From: Apostichopus japonicus
Taxonomy: Eukaryota > Echinodermata > Holothuroidea > Aspidochirotida > Stichopodidae
DNA length: 64,000 nucleotides
Assembly: GCF_037975245.1 (NCBI RefSeq)
Contig: NC_092575.1
Coordinates: forward strand, 3,742,501-3,806,500
Direction of reading: 5' to 3'
Every line of letters starts with the position of its first letter. Positions within the stretch are counted from its first letter, which is position 1. Both the position numbers and the translations under genes were made by a program. Below are positions 47,601 to 59,273 of this stretch, piece after piece. The notes beneath the pieces were generated by a model, which worked only from the letters and a program-made list of their open reading frames with translations, did not search any database and was not told where the DNA came from.

Positions 47601-49183
47601 ACAAGAAATTCGTACATTTGACATTAGGCCTAAGAGGCAAAATTCCGACGAAACAGTGAAATTCGTATAGGGTAGAAATGTGCATGTTCAAAGTCCTCCC
47701 TGGGCGATCTTAGGTGAGGACCGCTAGACCTCACCGGATGTCTGTCCCCCTCCCCTCCCCCCTCCCACATCCCTCACTCTTAGACAGCTTCCTTCGCCAC
47801 TGCCAACACTAAAAATGTCTATAAATATATACACAAGAGTGAACCGCGTGGCAAATGGAAGACTATATGGTTATGTAATTATATTTCTAATATTTGTTGT
47901 AGGCTTGTAGCAAGCTGTTTTAAACATTACTGGAAACCGATCGAAGTTAGTTAGTGGCACAAACAAGATCTCGGTTGAGAGATAGCAGATGCGGTTCTCG
48001 TCTCTACAAGATTTTACAGGGCATCTTGGAGATGTTGCATATAGATACTATAGGGCAAAAGTACTCCGCGTTCGCGCTTACAGTGTTATATTCCTAACTT
48101 AGTACATGTATATTCTTACCAAGGGGATTTGTATCTATACACGTTCTCATGCTGTTATACTCTTATACTACTGTCTGGTTTGATGCCCCACCTCCATCCA
48201 TCAATCCACAATGGATCAGTATCCATGCACCCCCCCCCCCAATCTTTGACACGAAAAACTATAGGATAGTGTATGTGACGTCATCACTCACTTGGGGGGG
48301 TGTCCACCTATACTCAAGAACTATAGGAAACAGTTATTCCAATTTAAAATTCATTATTATACAAATAAAATATTGATAGTAACATAAAAAAATAAAAAAG
48401 ATCATTTGTACTTTTCACGTCAGTATTTATGTTGGTCTGTTGTTGTTGACTCAGTAAATAGTATGGTTGAATCATCGAGCTGATAAGAGCGAAGATGACA
48501 GGCTCGTGTAGGAATCACATTCAACGAAGCGGCACTTCATTCTGCATGCAGCTCTATTAATCATACAGAGGCCTATGCAGTTTGTACATGCAAGTTTAGT
48601 GGGTGCATGTGTATATGTATAGTGGATATATAGTGTAAAATTACAGTGTTGTGTGATATTTTGACTGAATTGAAAACGTCCCTCAGTCAATGATGCATAA
48701 CGGTATATACAGTCCACATCTTGTAGGAGGGGAAGGGAGGGGAGAGGAGGGAGTGGCGGGGAGTCGAGTGGCAGGGAGGGGAGGTAGGGAAGGATGGGCT
48801 GAGGAGTGATAGGAATGGCTGAGGATGGGAACGGATTTGTTCCTTTCTTGAAAGGTCGTAGGAAATGAGTCACCTTCATTCAACCCGTTCTACCAGAGAG
48901 CTGCAATTCACCTAACTTAATGGCATCACCCCGGCTACACAATACAAAACAGGGATCGCATGAGGTATGTTATGATATCTGCTGCATGCGGAGGGTGTAT
49001 ATTTGACGTTATCTGTATAATATGAACATGCCTTCCTGTATCAGCGTTATCGTGGAATTTCATCTGACTGTATATATATGTTTCCTCCTGTAAATAAACT
49101 AGATATCCTGGTGATTTACAAACTATGCCGCTACGAACGTATCCGTCGGGATATGATATGGCAGAGTGAGAATAATCAGGAAG

Positions 49184-49242
<59 letters not shown>

Positions 49243-49288
49243 TATATATATATATATATATATATATATCTATCTATCTATCTATCTA

Positions 49289-49328
<40 letters not shown>

Positions 49329-50025
49329 TATAGATATATACATATCTATATATATATATATATATATATCTCGGAAAGAATGAGACTATGCGACTGAATG
49401 ACAATGATGAAAGGCAGTCTATATACAGTAGGCTACGTATGTCATACATGAATATATATTGCAGCCTACTTCCGTTTGACAGGCTGAGATTCGAAAAATC
49501 AGACGGGCTACATTGGATTAAAAGCACATCAACATTAACCGCATCCACCCCACCCCCCCCCCCCCAATATATGCAGGTAAATCAAATACAGGTAATTTCT
49601 CGGTTCAGACTTAAACAACAACTTCAAAGAGCCGGGTGCCGGTCCTACATACCTTCACACCCCCCCCCCCCCCATCATACAGAACCATTTCACAACATAT
49701 ACTTCATCGTCAAGTTCAAAATTGACACCAAGGAGAACTTACCAGTCAATACCACCGTTTTGCCTTTCATTGACACCGAATTGGGACATGTCCTGGTGCC
49801 GCCTCTCAGCTCGCTTGTGTACTCTCCCCAAATGAATTTCAACATAGTCAATATAAATATCGGATATAGATAACGATAAACTAGAACGATCGATTGTAAG
49901 GTCACATAAAACAACGTCGATGCAACAGTTAGCACCAAGAGTCCAAATTCCAAGTAAGTCATAGATCGTACGGGATTATTAGCACCAGCCTCGGCGGTCT
50001 TAGATCTAGTTTCTTCGGCAGACAT
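41416..50025 (-). CDS. Membrane-anchored short-chain dehydrogenase/reductase, retinol dehydrogenase 11-14-like, 4 exons
   Basis: Exons in transcript order: 50025-49743, 44971-44711, 43274-42890, 41632-41416; phases 1, 1, 2 agree and give 381 residues. An N-terminal membrane segment (about 25-65) is followed by the cofactor motif TGGTTGTG (94-101, TGxxxGxG), Arg120 after beta-2 (typical of NADP users), DLSS 147-150, NNAS 173-176 in place of NNAG, VNYWSHF 202-208, IVNVTARLH 226-234, and YPLGK 257-261 (YxxxK). Tyr257, Lys261 and Asn203 of the catalytic tetrad are present, but the Ser position is Ala231. Members of this group reduce or oxidise retinoids and other lipophilic carbonyls at the ER membrane. 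Without the Ser this protein may be weak or non-enzymatic; that is inference. The gene is divergent from the F-box gene to its right. Confidence 0.92.
41633..42889 (-). other. SDR intron 3
   Basis: 1.26 kb; GT-rich/AC-rich and C-rich stretches near 42715-42785, a GAGAG/GGGTGG run near 41825-41855. No other feature. Confidence 0.8.
42890..43274 (-). CDS. SDR exon 3 (catalytic region)
   Basis: Acceptor TTTTTTTCAG, donor GTGAGT on the minus strand. Covers [21 protein letters not shown] (Ser replaced), the YPLGK site, [19 protein letters not shown] (matching LARRLKGSGVTTYSVHPG) and a Trp/Lys-rich segment. Confidence 0.95.
43523..44129. repeat. (ATGT)n tetranucleotide microsatellite, about 600 bases
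   Basis: About 150 essentially uninterrupted GTAT units. All four YVCM/HTYI reading frames over it are repeat artefacts. It abuts the 3' end of the adjacent minus-strand SINE, so on that strand it reads (ATAC)n. Confidence 0.98.
44130..44354 (-). mobile_element. tRNA-derived SINE
   Basis: On the minus strand it starts GGCGGAGTGTATAGCCTAG, with box A TAGCCTAGTGG and box B GGTTCGATTCC in a T-arm-like context, followed by a body of about 150 bases (GCTTCGGTCAGCTTGCGAG, GCGAGTTCCTGCTTGC) and then the ATAC tail. Box positions and the GGCGG/CCGCC ends show descent from a tRNA. Confidence 0.88.
44578..44646 (-). mobile_element. Partial second copy of the same SINE
   Basis: AGCAGGAACTCGCGAAGAAGCC and AAGCTGACCGAAGTCAGTCTCT match the + strand of 44143-44210 in order and orientation, with a small insertion between. 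Head and tail are missing. Confidence 0.8.
44711..44971 (-). CDS. SDR exon 2 (Rossmann fold)
   Basis: Acceptor CTTTTCCAG, donor GTAAGT; phase 1 on both sides. Encodes the end of the glycine motif, [35 protein letters not shown] and DVLINNAS. Confidence 0.95.
44972..49742 (-). other. SDR intron 1 (4.8 kb)
   Basis: Contains a poly-G run at 45106-45119, short AT runs, a GGGAGGGGAGGAGG stretch near 48725-48790, a large AT array at 49182-49368 with TATC units in the middle, and poly-C runs at 49547-49565 and 49659-49673. No exon recognised. Confidence 0.8.
49182..49368. repeat. (AT)n microsatellite with (TATC)n core
   Basis: About 185 bases; a block of TATC units lies near 49268-49292 and ATAGATA interruptions lie near 49324-49336. 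Confidence 0.95.
49743..50025 (-). CDS. SDR exon 1 (start, membrane anchor)
   Basis: Start ATG at 50025-50023, preceded on its strand by CAAC; donor GTAAGT. A short charged N-terminus (MSAEETRSK) is followed by two neighbouring hydrophobic stretches (about 26-50 and 53-66), then [11 protein letters not shown] that begins the nucleotide-binding fold. The anchor is longer than in typical RDH proteins. Confidence 0.92.
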
Positions 50026-52235
50026 GTTGGATCAGGATTGTCGACTAAACTGCCAGCGTAGATGGGTAGTATTACAACTTAACAGCAAAAAGCGTGTTCT
50101 GTCCGACCGTCACAATCCTCAAGATTCAAGAGGGATTCTTCCTTGTTCCAAAATCAACTTGATACACAAACTATCGGTATACGAATATACACACTACGCT
50201 AACGTAATACTATTCATTGCATAACTGTAGTATCTATACGTGTATCTGTGCATCTACAACGATTAATGTGTTATTCTTTGCTTGACATCATGTCCGTTTT
50301 TTGCCTTGGTTTTAAAATTCACAACAAAGGCGCCAAAGAAGTGATGATTCGCCGGGATTCCACACACACAAAAGGGTCTCAGTTAAGAAGACCTATATGA
50401 GACTTCTTGTCGAGAAAAGGTTTAGGGCATTGGGGAAATGACCCGAGAGCAACCAATTCAATAGAAGCTAAATTCATCAACACAGTCTTCCAAACTGAGA
50501 CCTAATGCGATATAAACAGTCTACTGTAGGCCTATGTCAATCTGATGGAAATCAAATTGAAAGATAAGACACCTGCACTGGTATGTGAGAAATTCCTTGA
50601 GCTCCAAACAAGACACATATATAGGGTGACTATAGTCGGCTACATGCGTCCATTCGCGACCAATATTCTCTCTTTTGCGAAACTCAAAATGCCTGAGGTA
50701 GGCTCGCTATGACTACCCGTACGTATACACGGTACGTTACTACAAAGTTCACCTTGCAGGTTCAAGCTATAATCACCATGTACAGCAACTACTTGTTGGT
50801 TAACTCGAGGTATAGGGTAAAATGTCACGATGGGATTTTGTCGCAAACAATTACAATTTTATTAGTGAGATATTTCATATTCTCACGTATTGGGTTTATT
50901 TTTCACAGAAGGTCAGTATATAGGCGTAAATAGGTATATGAGGAACCGGTGTCAGCGAATGATGCCCCAGTGTCACTGACCTACAGCACGTGGGTATACA
51001 GAAGGCCTTTATAGGCTATACCCTTTACAGTAAAATCTACTAAATGTTAGTCTATATACCCCTAGTAATAGTACATTAGGCCTATATGTTATATCAAAAG
51101 ATTACACATGTTCGAGTGTTTACACGATATGTCGAAAGCTTCCTCGAATGAACATTCCTCCACTGTAGGGTATAACAGTAAATTCCACACACATATAGTA
51201 AAGTGTAATGTCACTTTCAATGCTGGCCGTCCGCATCAAACATCCCAGACGATAATCCAAAAGACACGTATATATACGTTAAGTCACTCAGCAAATTCCT
51301 TCGGTATCGTCGGTCGCGAGGAGGTCCCACCTATAGAAGTGAAACGCATATTAACATATATATACCAACTAGCGAATTGACTGGTTTATTTGTAAGAGTG
51401 AACAGAACCAGGCTCTGCCTGTATTGCCTTCTCGCCGGTTAATTGTCAATCTCGTACGGGCATATACCGTACTTGTTCATCAAGTGTGTAGAATACATAT
51501 ATAACCAGTCCCTCACACACTGACGTCACAAAAACCTTATCGTTCACAAACAAACTTATATAGTGATGACTATATCGTGGCATAGACAACCAAGGTCTAG
51601 TAAACAGTAGCATTGGTTCATCACTGAACCGTTACATGTGTGAACAGTATGACAATATATCCGATAAGTGCTATATAGTTATAACCTCCAAGAATATATC
51701 GTAAACGTATAACGGTTATGAATATTATATCCATAAAAAGAAGAAAACAGGCCTATTTGTTAGGTCGGTATGAAAATTAATTATTAAATTATTATACCGT
51801 ACCTCTCGTGGTGAATGTATATAGTAGGCTATGAGGATCAACGCAAGTGAAACTGAGCTTCAACTCGGGGGGGGGGGGGGAGGGAGGGGGTAAGCGGATT
51901 AAATGTGGGCGGGATTTGGGGGAATACTTTGAGGGGCAGTTCAACACGTGACTATAATTTTAAAAGGGCTAACCACAAAAGTACCTGAATAGTCTAGACA
52001 AAATGGACCATCTTTATATTCCGTATCACAATTTCCGTGTATTTGAGTGTTTTTAAAAACTGAAAAAAAAGGACACTTGTGAATTTTAACAAAAGGGCAC
52101 GTTTTCATAACAAAAATTTCACAGTTAAAGAGGGGCCTGGCACATCTTATTTATGAAAAGGGGCACTTTTCAGTCTTTTTACAACTTCGTTTGGGTGATA
52201 CCACTGTACGGCCCTGCACTGACCTAGAAGACCAT

Positions 52236-52236
<1 letters not shown>

Positions 52237-52326
<90 letters not shown>
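52237..52326. repeat. (AT)n microsatellite
   Basis: About 90 bases of uninterrupted TA. Confidence 0.97.
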
Positions 52327-52328
<2 letters not shown>

Positions 52329-53148
52329 TCTCAACCACTTGTTTCTTTAATTTTTCTTTTCTATGAAGTTGCGTCCACGATCTGAAGTAAAACAGCAACA
52401 GCAGACAAAATACAAAATGCCGAAAATCTAATTTTTTGTATAAACTTCCGTCCTTCATTGAATAAAACGCCTGATCACTAACCTAAGCCATTGAACGTCC
52501 CCAAGTTTGTCATATCTACATCCCAGCCCTATATTTCCCTACATGGTGACATTGTATATGATTGTGATCGTGATGACGTTATGTCTATTGCGCATAAAGC
52601 AATTCCACGAAAAGAACCAGTGTTTCTGATTACTGATGTACATATTGTATGAAAAGTGTAAGTTGTTGAGTTGGGCGTGCACTCCATGATTCATACTTTA
52701 AAAGAAATGATATAATACTGCACTTCCAATGCCCTCCCCCTGATCCAGTGTTTGTATTCGGTCGTTCCCGTGTTTACATTCCGAGTAACCACGGGGAGTG
52801 TAATAGATCAGATTGCGGTCTGTATGTAGTTTACTAACATTAGGAAATAGGCATAAACATAAAGTGTGTAGGGCCTATACCGTCATTCCATACTCAAGGA
52901 CAATATTTTTTTTTTGTTCTCCACGCGTGGGCGAAGACCGACATAACAGGCCAACATAGCCTACGCCAAGGCCTGTTCGAATCAGCAAAGGAAATATTCC
53001 GAAGTGTCCAGTGAATTTTTCTTGGGAAGAATTTTTGTTCTCCAAACTTTGGTCGTTGTACATGTTGATTCAAAATTGCCTAACTTACATGTATTATTTT
53101 CTGTGTCGTAATCCGATGCTGTTGCAACGCTGTACACTTAATTGAAGC

Positions 53149-53504
53149 CAGTGGCGTCGCCAGGGGGTGGTCTGGGGGAGTGGGGATCGCCCCCCCCTCC
53201 CCAGATGCGATTTGTAGTGTTAAAAGAAAATACTCAAACAGAAACTTTATCTGCCTCAATTAAAAACATAAATATCGGACAGGCTAAGCCCGAAAATTCT
53301 AGAACATAAAGTTTCTTCAAGTTGCAAAATATAGCACCAGATTGCAACTAAGGACCCTTAATTAATCAAAAATTTCTCAAACAAAGGGTACCCCTCCCCT
53401 TATACCCCTCCACAGGACGGCATTCACAAACAAACATTGTGCTCCCTAATTAAGTGGTGTGCCCCTAGTGCCCCCCAAGATTGAAATGTCTGGCGACGCT
53501 ACTG
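53149..53504. mobile_element. hAT-like MITE with 15-base TIRs and imperfect 8-base target duplication
   Basis: The termini are CAGTGGCGTCGCCAG and the reverse complement of CAGTAGCGTCGCCAG (14 of 15 identical). Flanks are ATTGAAGC on the left and GTTGACGC on the right (6 of 8 identical), consistent with an aged 8-base duplication. CAGTGGCG-type ends and 8-base duplications are typical of hAT elements. The 356-base element has no coding capacity, so it depended on a transposase elsewhere. Confidence 0.85.
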
Positions 53505-53924
53505 GTTGACGCCATTATTTGAAGTGTTTAAACAATAAGACGGGATTTCACATGGGCTTACAACATCATACACCACGCCAGCATGTAAGTGTTGTATGCT
53601 ACAAAGCAGAACGGAAGGAAAAATCTTAATATAAATGTCCTGGTAAAATTTGCCTTTAGCCGTTCACTTCCCTTTCCTTAACTTCTACCCAACTGGTGGG
53701 GAACAGAATTTCACACGAAAGCAGAACAGAAATCTATACGGCATATTGTGCTCTTATTTACCCTTCCGAAATGTGAATTCTTGCAGTTCCCTATACTTAC
53801 TGAGGCAGCTTTCTTGACCCATACTTCTTCACACGTGTTGCTCTTAAACATGTGCTAAAATATAAACCATTCCAAATTTCTTTCGGCATGAACCGACAAA
53901 CGTAACATCGTTGGGAATAGCGGA

Positions 53925-54360
53925 GTCTGCAGAAATTGCGCAATGTTCGACTGCGCGCACGAAGGCGCACGCAAATCGGACAGTGTATTGCCTTACGTCT
54001 TCCGCCATAATATGCGCAACCAGTCGGTGAGCGAACATGAGTAGGCTTTTACTGCCAAACGCATAGTTGCTTGTGCGGCAACTATTCCGCGCAATAGCAT
54101 AATATGCGCCCCATGCTGCAGAGACCTGTTACGGCGCCTTGACGCTATATAATTGCATGGTACAAGCGATCTGTTTATTGCGCCTTCCGCGATAACCATT
54201 TGTGGCATGCATTGATACTGCATAGCGACAATTGTGTGTTATACCGGATGACATTCAGTAATATTCATCTCTAACTGGATCGATCCATTAGTGTGTGTTA
54301 TTGGCTTGTGCGACTTTTTTTCCGTGAAGGTTGCGCATATTCATATACAAGGCGCACTAT
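53925..54360. promoter_or_regulatory. GCGC-motif-rich putative upstream regulatory region of the F-box gene
   Basis: About ten GCGCA/TGCGC motifs in 430 bases of otherwise AT-rich DNA, ending about 200 bases before the F-box start codon. A local loss of CpG depletion or a set of NRF1-like sites would both fit. No TATA box can be assigned with confidence. Confidence 0.4.
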
Positions 54361-54552
54361 GCTTATACCTTTCCTGGATCATAAGTAAGCGATTCTTACG
54401 TCACATTGGAGTAACAACTAACCATGCAGAACAAAATATACTGTGCTTTGTTTTCTATATCTATGGGTTAAAGATCTTTGCTGCAGAGAGGAAGTTAGGT
54501 TAAACATCGTGCATGCCGATTCTTCATTAAGAATATTTTGAGACATCAAAAC

Positions 54553-55611
54553 ATGGCGACAGAGGGAGAAGCAGCTGTCCCGTCAACATCATCAGAGGCA
54601 AAATATGGCGGCCAAGAGGACCAGCAACAAGAAAATGCAGGACCATCATGGGGCAGACTCCCAGCTCATATCATATCTGAAATAGCATGCTACTTGTGTC
54701 CATGGGAACGAGTCCGAATGGCCAAAGCATGCAGACGGTGGTATAACGGTATCCTTCGATCTCCGTCTCTTTGGCGGTCTACAGAAGTCCAGTTACGTGG
54801 GAATTGGCGAGACAACTCAGAAATAGACTACATACGGTATTTGGGTCAATATCTTAAACGGTTAACGGTTTGCGGTGCCATTCGCTGCCATCGTCACACC
54901 AAGAAATTCCAAAGGAGTGTTACCACTATCTTCGCTAATTTATACCGTCAAGGTCCCGTCCAGTTAAACGATTTGACTATAACCGAATTTCATTTCCAGT
55001 CCTACTTTCGCGGTACATCGGGTGCATTCGCCCGCGCCGGTGTGATAAAATCGATGAATCGGTTTTTAAGACAACAAAGAAAATTACGGGCGATCGATTT
55101 AAGTTTCAATACCGTGACAGAGGAAGAAGGTGTCTCACTTCTGAGTTCTCTCGCTAATGCTAGATGCGTCACGAAGCTAGAACGTTTAAATATCGAAGAA
55201 TTCTTCAAAAACAAAGAGAAAATGTACGTATCAGTGGAATTCGTTCACGCAGTCACGCAATTTATAAATCTGAGGCTATTGGTGATAAACTACAGTTGTC
55301 TGTCGAACGAACTTTTATGCGGTCTCGGTAATCACACCAACTTTATCGGTAAAATGGAACGGCTTGACGTCCGATGCTCTCGCTCTGACTCAAGTGATCA
55401 CGCCATTCATCCAAGTTCATGGCAGAGCTTTAAAGATTCCTTCCCGTCGGTCAAAGTTCACTTCCGGTTACACAGCTGGATCAAATTGAATGACCTCCAA
55501 AGGATCCTGGTCAGTCAGATTCCACTCACAGATCTCGTCATTCTTGGACATAACGATGACAATTTTCAACCAGATCGGACCTTAAGGCTCGTTGCTAGAA
55601 ATTATCAATCG
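54553..55611 (+). CDS. F-box gene exon 1
   Basis: 353 codons ending AATTATCAATCG before donor GTAAGT. Includes the complete F-box and most of the leucine-rich region. Confidence 0.92.
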
Positions 55612-56894
55612 GTAAGTCGACCATGCAGGTTGTAGCTTCAGAGAATGGAGGGAAAATGCAAGATGGATACAAATATGTGTGTGTATGTGTAAATGTATAT
55701 ATGTGTGTGGATGGGTGGATTGGGGGGGGGGGAGATAACCATGGGTTAAGGGGACATGAACATTTCTAGAAATACATCGTCTTGCAGAATGCGTCACCAT
55801 AATTAGAGACGACCTATCGTCTTAACGGTAAGGACAAACAAATATGGAATCATTAAAGATCCCCCGTAGTTTGGTTGGTTTGGTATTCCGCTGCAAGTGA
55901 GCAGTTATTTTACTTAACAGCAAAAGTAAGGAACTCTAAATACCAGTAGATACAACTTAATGAAAGAAAATAATAAACTGCACGAGCTGCACCTGTATAA
56001 TCAGAGGGTTAAGCCTTGGTGAAATAAATTCTGTTTTTAAGGTGGAAGGAATTCTACTATATGACACTACAATGTGGATAATTATAGGCACTGGCGACAC
56101 GAGTGGCTAGTGTGGGATGTGGAACTTGGCTATATTCAAGAAATGAAGAGCAATTCTCAATTGGCTATCAGGGATGTAATACTTAGACATAAATGTAATG
56201 TCCATTCGATGAAGTTGTACCTCGCGGATTGTGTTACTTATGGCGCGCCGTTTGTGACACCTTCTATGTGATGACATAAGCTACATCGAAGTATTGTGCT
56301 GACATAAACTCGATGCGTTGATGTATAGTCTCGTTATGCGTTACTGAAATACTGGTATGCGTTAATGTTATCTCCATATGCGTTGATGCGACATCATTCT
56401 TCGTAAAGCTCCATAACTATTTTCATTATATCGTGTCACGTAGATACAATGTTTGTTCCTTAGTGTTGTTCTCATTCCTTTCCATTGTACAGGTTCTGGA
56501 GAAGTTTGTCATTGACGTCAGCCCTAGTTACCGTTGCTATCATCAAAGCCTGGTGACCATATTCAAAGACTGCACGAAGCTAAACTCTCTCGAGTTACGA
56601 GGACGGGTGGAATGGCCGACACTCCGAGAAGTCTTCGAACATTTGGACGAGAGATACTTCAAGAGGGATAGTTGTCCAGAGTTGGACTATTTCAGAATGA
56701 CTGTTGTGGCGCAAGCAGCAGACAGCTACGTTGAAGAGGCTTTAATATTTGAGGAATATAGAGATAAATTATATCAACGGAGACTTGATTATGAATTGGT
56801 CGTTGAACCGCAATTCTTCCCTCTACCGGTGGCATACAACCACGATGAACCGTTTGCCTTCCAGATGCCTGGCGAGCCAATATTTATTGATTGA
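54553..56894 (+). CDS. F-box protein with leucine-rich-like repeats (FBXO33/FBXO39-like), 2 exons
   Basis: Exons 54553-55611 and 56493-56894 join in phase 0 to give 486 residues. Start chosen at ATG 54553 (context AAAACATGG). An upstream in-frame TTG at 54538 is not needed. After a Gln/Glu-rich N-terminus, residues about 33-80 form the F-box: WGRLPAHIISEIACYL, PWERVRMAKACRRWYNGIL and SPSLWRS, which would bind SKP1 in an SCF ubiquitin ligase. The remainder contains irregular leucine-rich segments (LRAIDLSFNTVT, LERLNIEEF, LRLLVINYSCLS, LTDLVILG, LNSLELRG) that would form the substrate-binding part. The C-terminus (EPQFFPLPVAYNHDEPF) resembles the tail seen in FBXO33/39-type proteins. Substrate unknown. 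Confidence 0.9.
55612..56492 (+). other. Intron of the F-box gene
   Basis: 881 bases; GT/ATGTGTGTG stretch and poly-G run near 55675-55731. A 65-codon open frame at 56074-56271 has no flanking splice support. Confidence 0.8.
56493..56894 (+). CDS. F-box gene exon 2
   Basis: Acceptor TTTCCATTGTACAG, in phase 0; VLEKFVIDVSPSYRCYHQSL, then CTKLNSLELRG and the acidic-aromatic C-terminus, stop TGA at 56892-56894. Confidence 0.92.
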   Translation, partial: VLEKFVIDVSPSYRCYHQSLVTIFKDCTKLNSLELRGRVEWPTLREVFEHLDERYFKRDSCPELDYFRMTVVAQAADSYVEEALIFEEYRDKLYQRRLDYELVVEPQFFPLPVAYNHDEPFAFQMPGEPIFID

Positions 56895-56896
56895 TA

Positions 56897-57029
56897 AATA
56901 AAATTAGATAATGAATATTCCGAACTTATTATTGATATTGCTACACAGAAAGTGATTGCTTTGTTCTCAAATAGAAATACAGTACTCAATATCAATAAAT
57001 AAATATGAAAAATAAATATGAAAAATAAA
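56897..57029 (+). terminator. Poly(A) signal cluster of the F-box gene
   Basis: AATAAA occurs at 56897-56902, near 56996, at 57011-57016 and at 57024-57029. The later ones give a 3' UTR of about 120-150 bases. Confidence 0.6.
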
Positions 57030-59273
57030 AAGAATGATTATGTATCGCTGAAGTGATAGGTCACAATAGATTTTCAATTTTGTTTAACTAGGCCGCGGGC
57101 GTTAGCCCATGAGAAGAGACATTCCGTCATGATTCCAGTTTTGGTTCTTAAGATCCCTCTCACCCCCCCTATATCCCTCACCTCCCCCCATACACCATCG
57201 GCGCCCCTCCCCAAACTTTACTTTGTTTTCTAGCATATGATAGCAAGATGATATATTTACTTGTGTATAGCAACAAAAGTTGGCATTTGCAGTTAGTGTC
57301 TCGCGATTTGCATAACGTCCGGGTTTTTTGTTTTGTCCCCGCGATAATCATGGAACTTCCCTTGTTTTCACTCGAGGCTTTAATTGTCACTGGACTTCAG
57401 GAAAAAACTGGGCCCCATGTTTTTGACGCTTCATTGCACTTGATTACACCAAATTTGGGTTAATTGGAGTAAATTAGGTCACTTGTCCAGCAACTTCTGT
57501 GACAACAAACTACAAAGAATTTCTTTTAGTGAGATTTCCACGTATATGCTCCGCAAATAATCAACTGCTTACTTATACAATACACAGACGTACGCCCTTA
57601 AAGGGAGTGGAGACTCGCGCACAAAGAAACGTCTGATGCCGGTAATCTGACCTAGTTTCGAATGAGGTATAACAGAAGTGTTAGACACCACCATCGATCC
57701 CAGAAAATACACACACAGCTTGCTACCGTCGGTTATTACTAATAGGCCTATTAGACACTAGTGTACAGTCAATACATGCAGCTACGGTCAATACCCACAA
57801 CACAGTGTACATAGCAGCGATGGACATCTCAGTTCCAGATAAAAGATAACAGGGTATCATGTTTCATTACTGTCTGCATTTTGTAGCGACACGAAGAAAG
57901 CTTCACTTGCAAGCAACGGAAAGTTAATTTTTTTTCAAAGGGCGGCACGCGGTTTGGGGCAAGTCTTCAATGCCTTTAAACTGTTAATGACAATACGAGC
58001 AGAACGTGCCCTTCAGCAAAGATAAAGTTCTCACTGGTACTTATACAGTCGAAGGCTCCACTACCATTCCATGATTCTCCACCCATATTGCCTAACAGAT
58101 TGTGTTATAGCATATTCATATATAGTTGCATAATGCAAGGATAAAACCAAAAGCATTTTCACGTGCGTGCGCACAAGCTTACAAACTAAAAATTCTGATT
58201 TACATACAGTGTAATGAGAACATCTTTAAACATTTTGTTCCCCTTCTTCTTCTCAATATGTCACTGTGTTCCTACGTGAGCAGGAAAACGGCTGCGTGGG
58301 AAACTACGAGCCTCTTCTATAACATTAACACCACAAACTTCATTCGCCTATCTATAATTTGATATTTTTAAATGTATATGTCGCCTATATTATATAACGT
58401 TCGAACTACGATGGCACAAAGGTTTAGATTCCCCATGTCTCACGGCCCGGGAACCCTCATTGTCGACGTTTGGTCTGCAAGTCACCCCTCCGCCCCATTG
58501 CATAGCATTGCAAGTACCCCTTCCCTCCCCCATGCACACCCCTCACTCTCTCTACCCTTTCAGAACTCGACATCGGGTATATTTTAGTAAAAATGGATAT
58601 CTTTATTGATCTGTAAGATTGTCACTGTGATAATGCCTTTTTTCTTTTTTTGAGAAAAGTTATCAAATATCAGTTTTCTCAAAAATGACTGCCAACTTGC
58701 AATATTATCAAATCTCCAATTGTCATTGTTGGGTTTCAACATTAACACAAAATATTATATTCCCGATATGAGTTAGGGCCATGATTGGACTCTGCTCAGC
58801 GACGCGAATGAGTCTCCCTACATAAAACTAGGAAAATGCTACGATGCGCCTTAATAAAGGCTAAGCCATCATTTGCAATACGGCACAGCATGTGAGTCAG
58901 CAAATGAAGGGTACTCTGTTAACTTGTCAACTAATTAGCCAAGATACCAGACAACAAGTCAAGGTCATTCTTAAATGGAGGACGGAGAATGGGATGTTGT
59001 TAGGGAGGGGGACTTGGTCAAACCCCCTAGTTTAACAGTATTATGGTCAGTATGTAGGCCTAACTAAATCAAGGGTACTTTATCAACAAGTTATTTATAC
59101 AACATCCCAATCCTCGCCAAGAAGTAAAGAGAACAAAATAATACGATATATGAGTAGAATCCATCGCAGTATCGTTATGGACAGTAACAGTTCAAAATGA
59201 GATGTAGAGCCCACAATTTTTCAGTTTGTGTTTGTCTGTTGACATTTTTTTAGAGCCCCATTTCTCCATGCGA

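Larger units (their letters stand above)
50026..54552. other. Intergenic region between divergent SDR and F-box genes
   Basis: Should hold both promoters. Contents: poly-G run at 51869-51881, AT array at 52237-52326, hAT-like MITE at 53149-53504, and a GCGC-rich stretch at 53925-54360. No credible gene among the small reading frames. Confidence 0.7.

Noticed and set aside
54538-54552. F-box protein start at an in-frame TTG upstream
   Set aside because: Non-ATG start is unnecessary; the ATG at 54553 has a good context and only five residues are lost.
56074-56271. Extra coding exon inside the F-box intron
   Set aside because: The flanking exons join in phase with good family continuity, and no acceptor/donor pair frames this segment.
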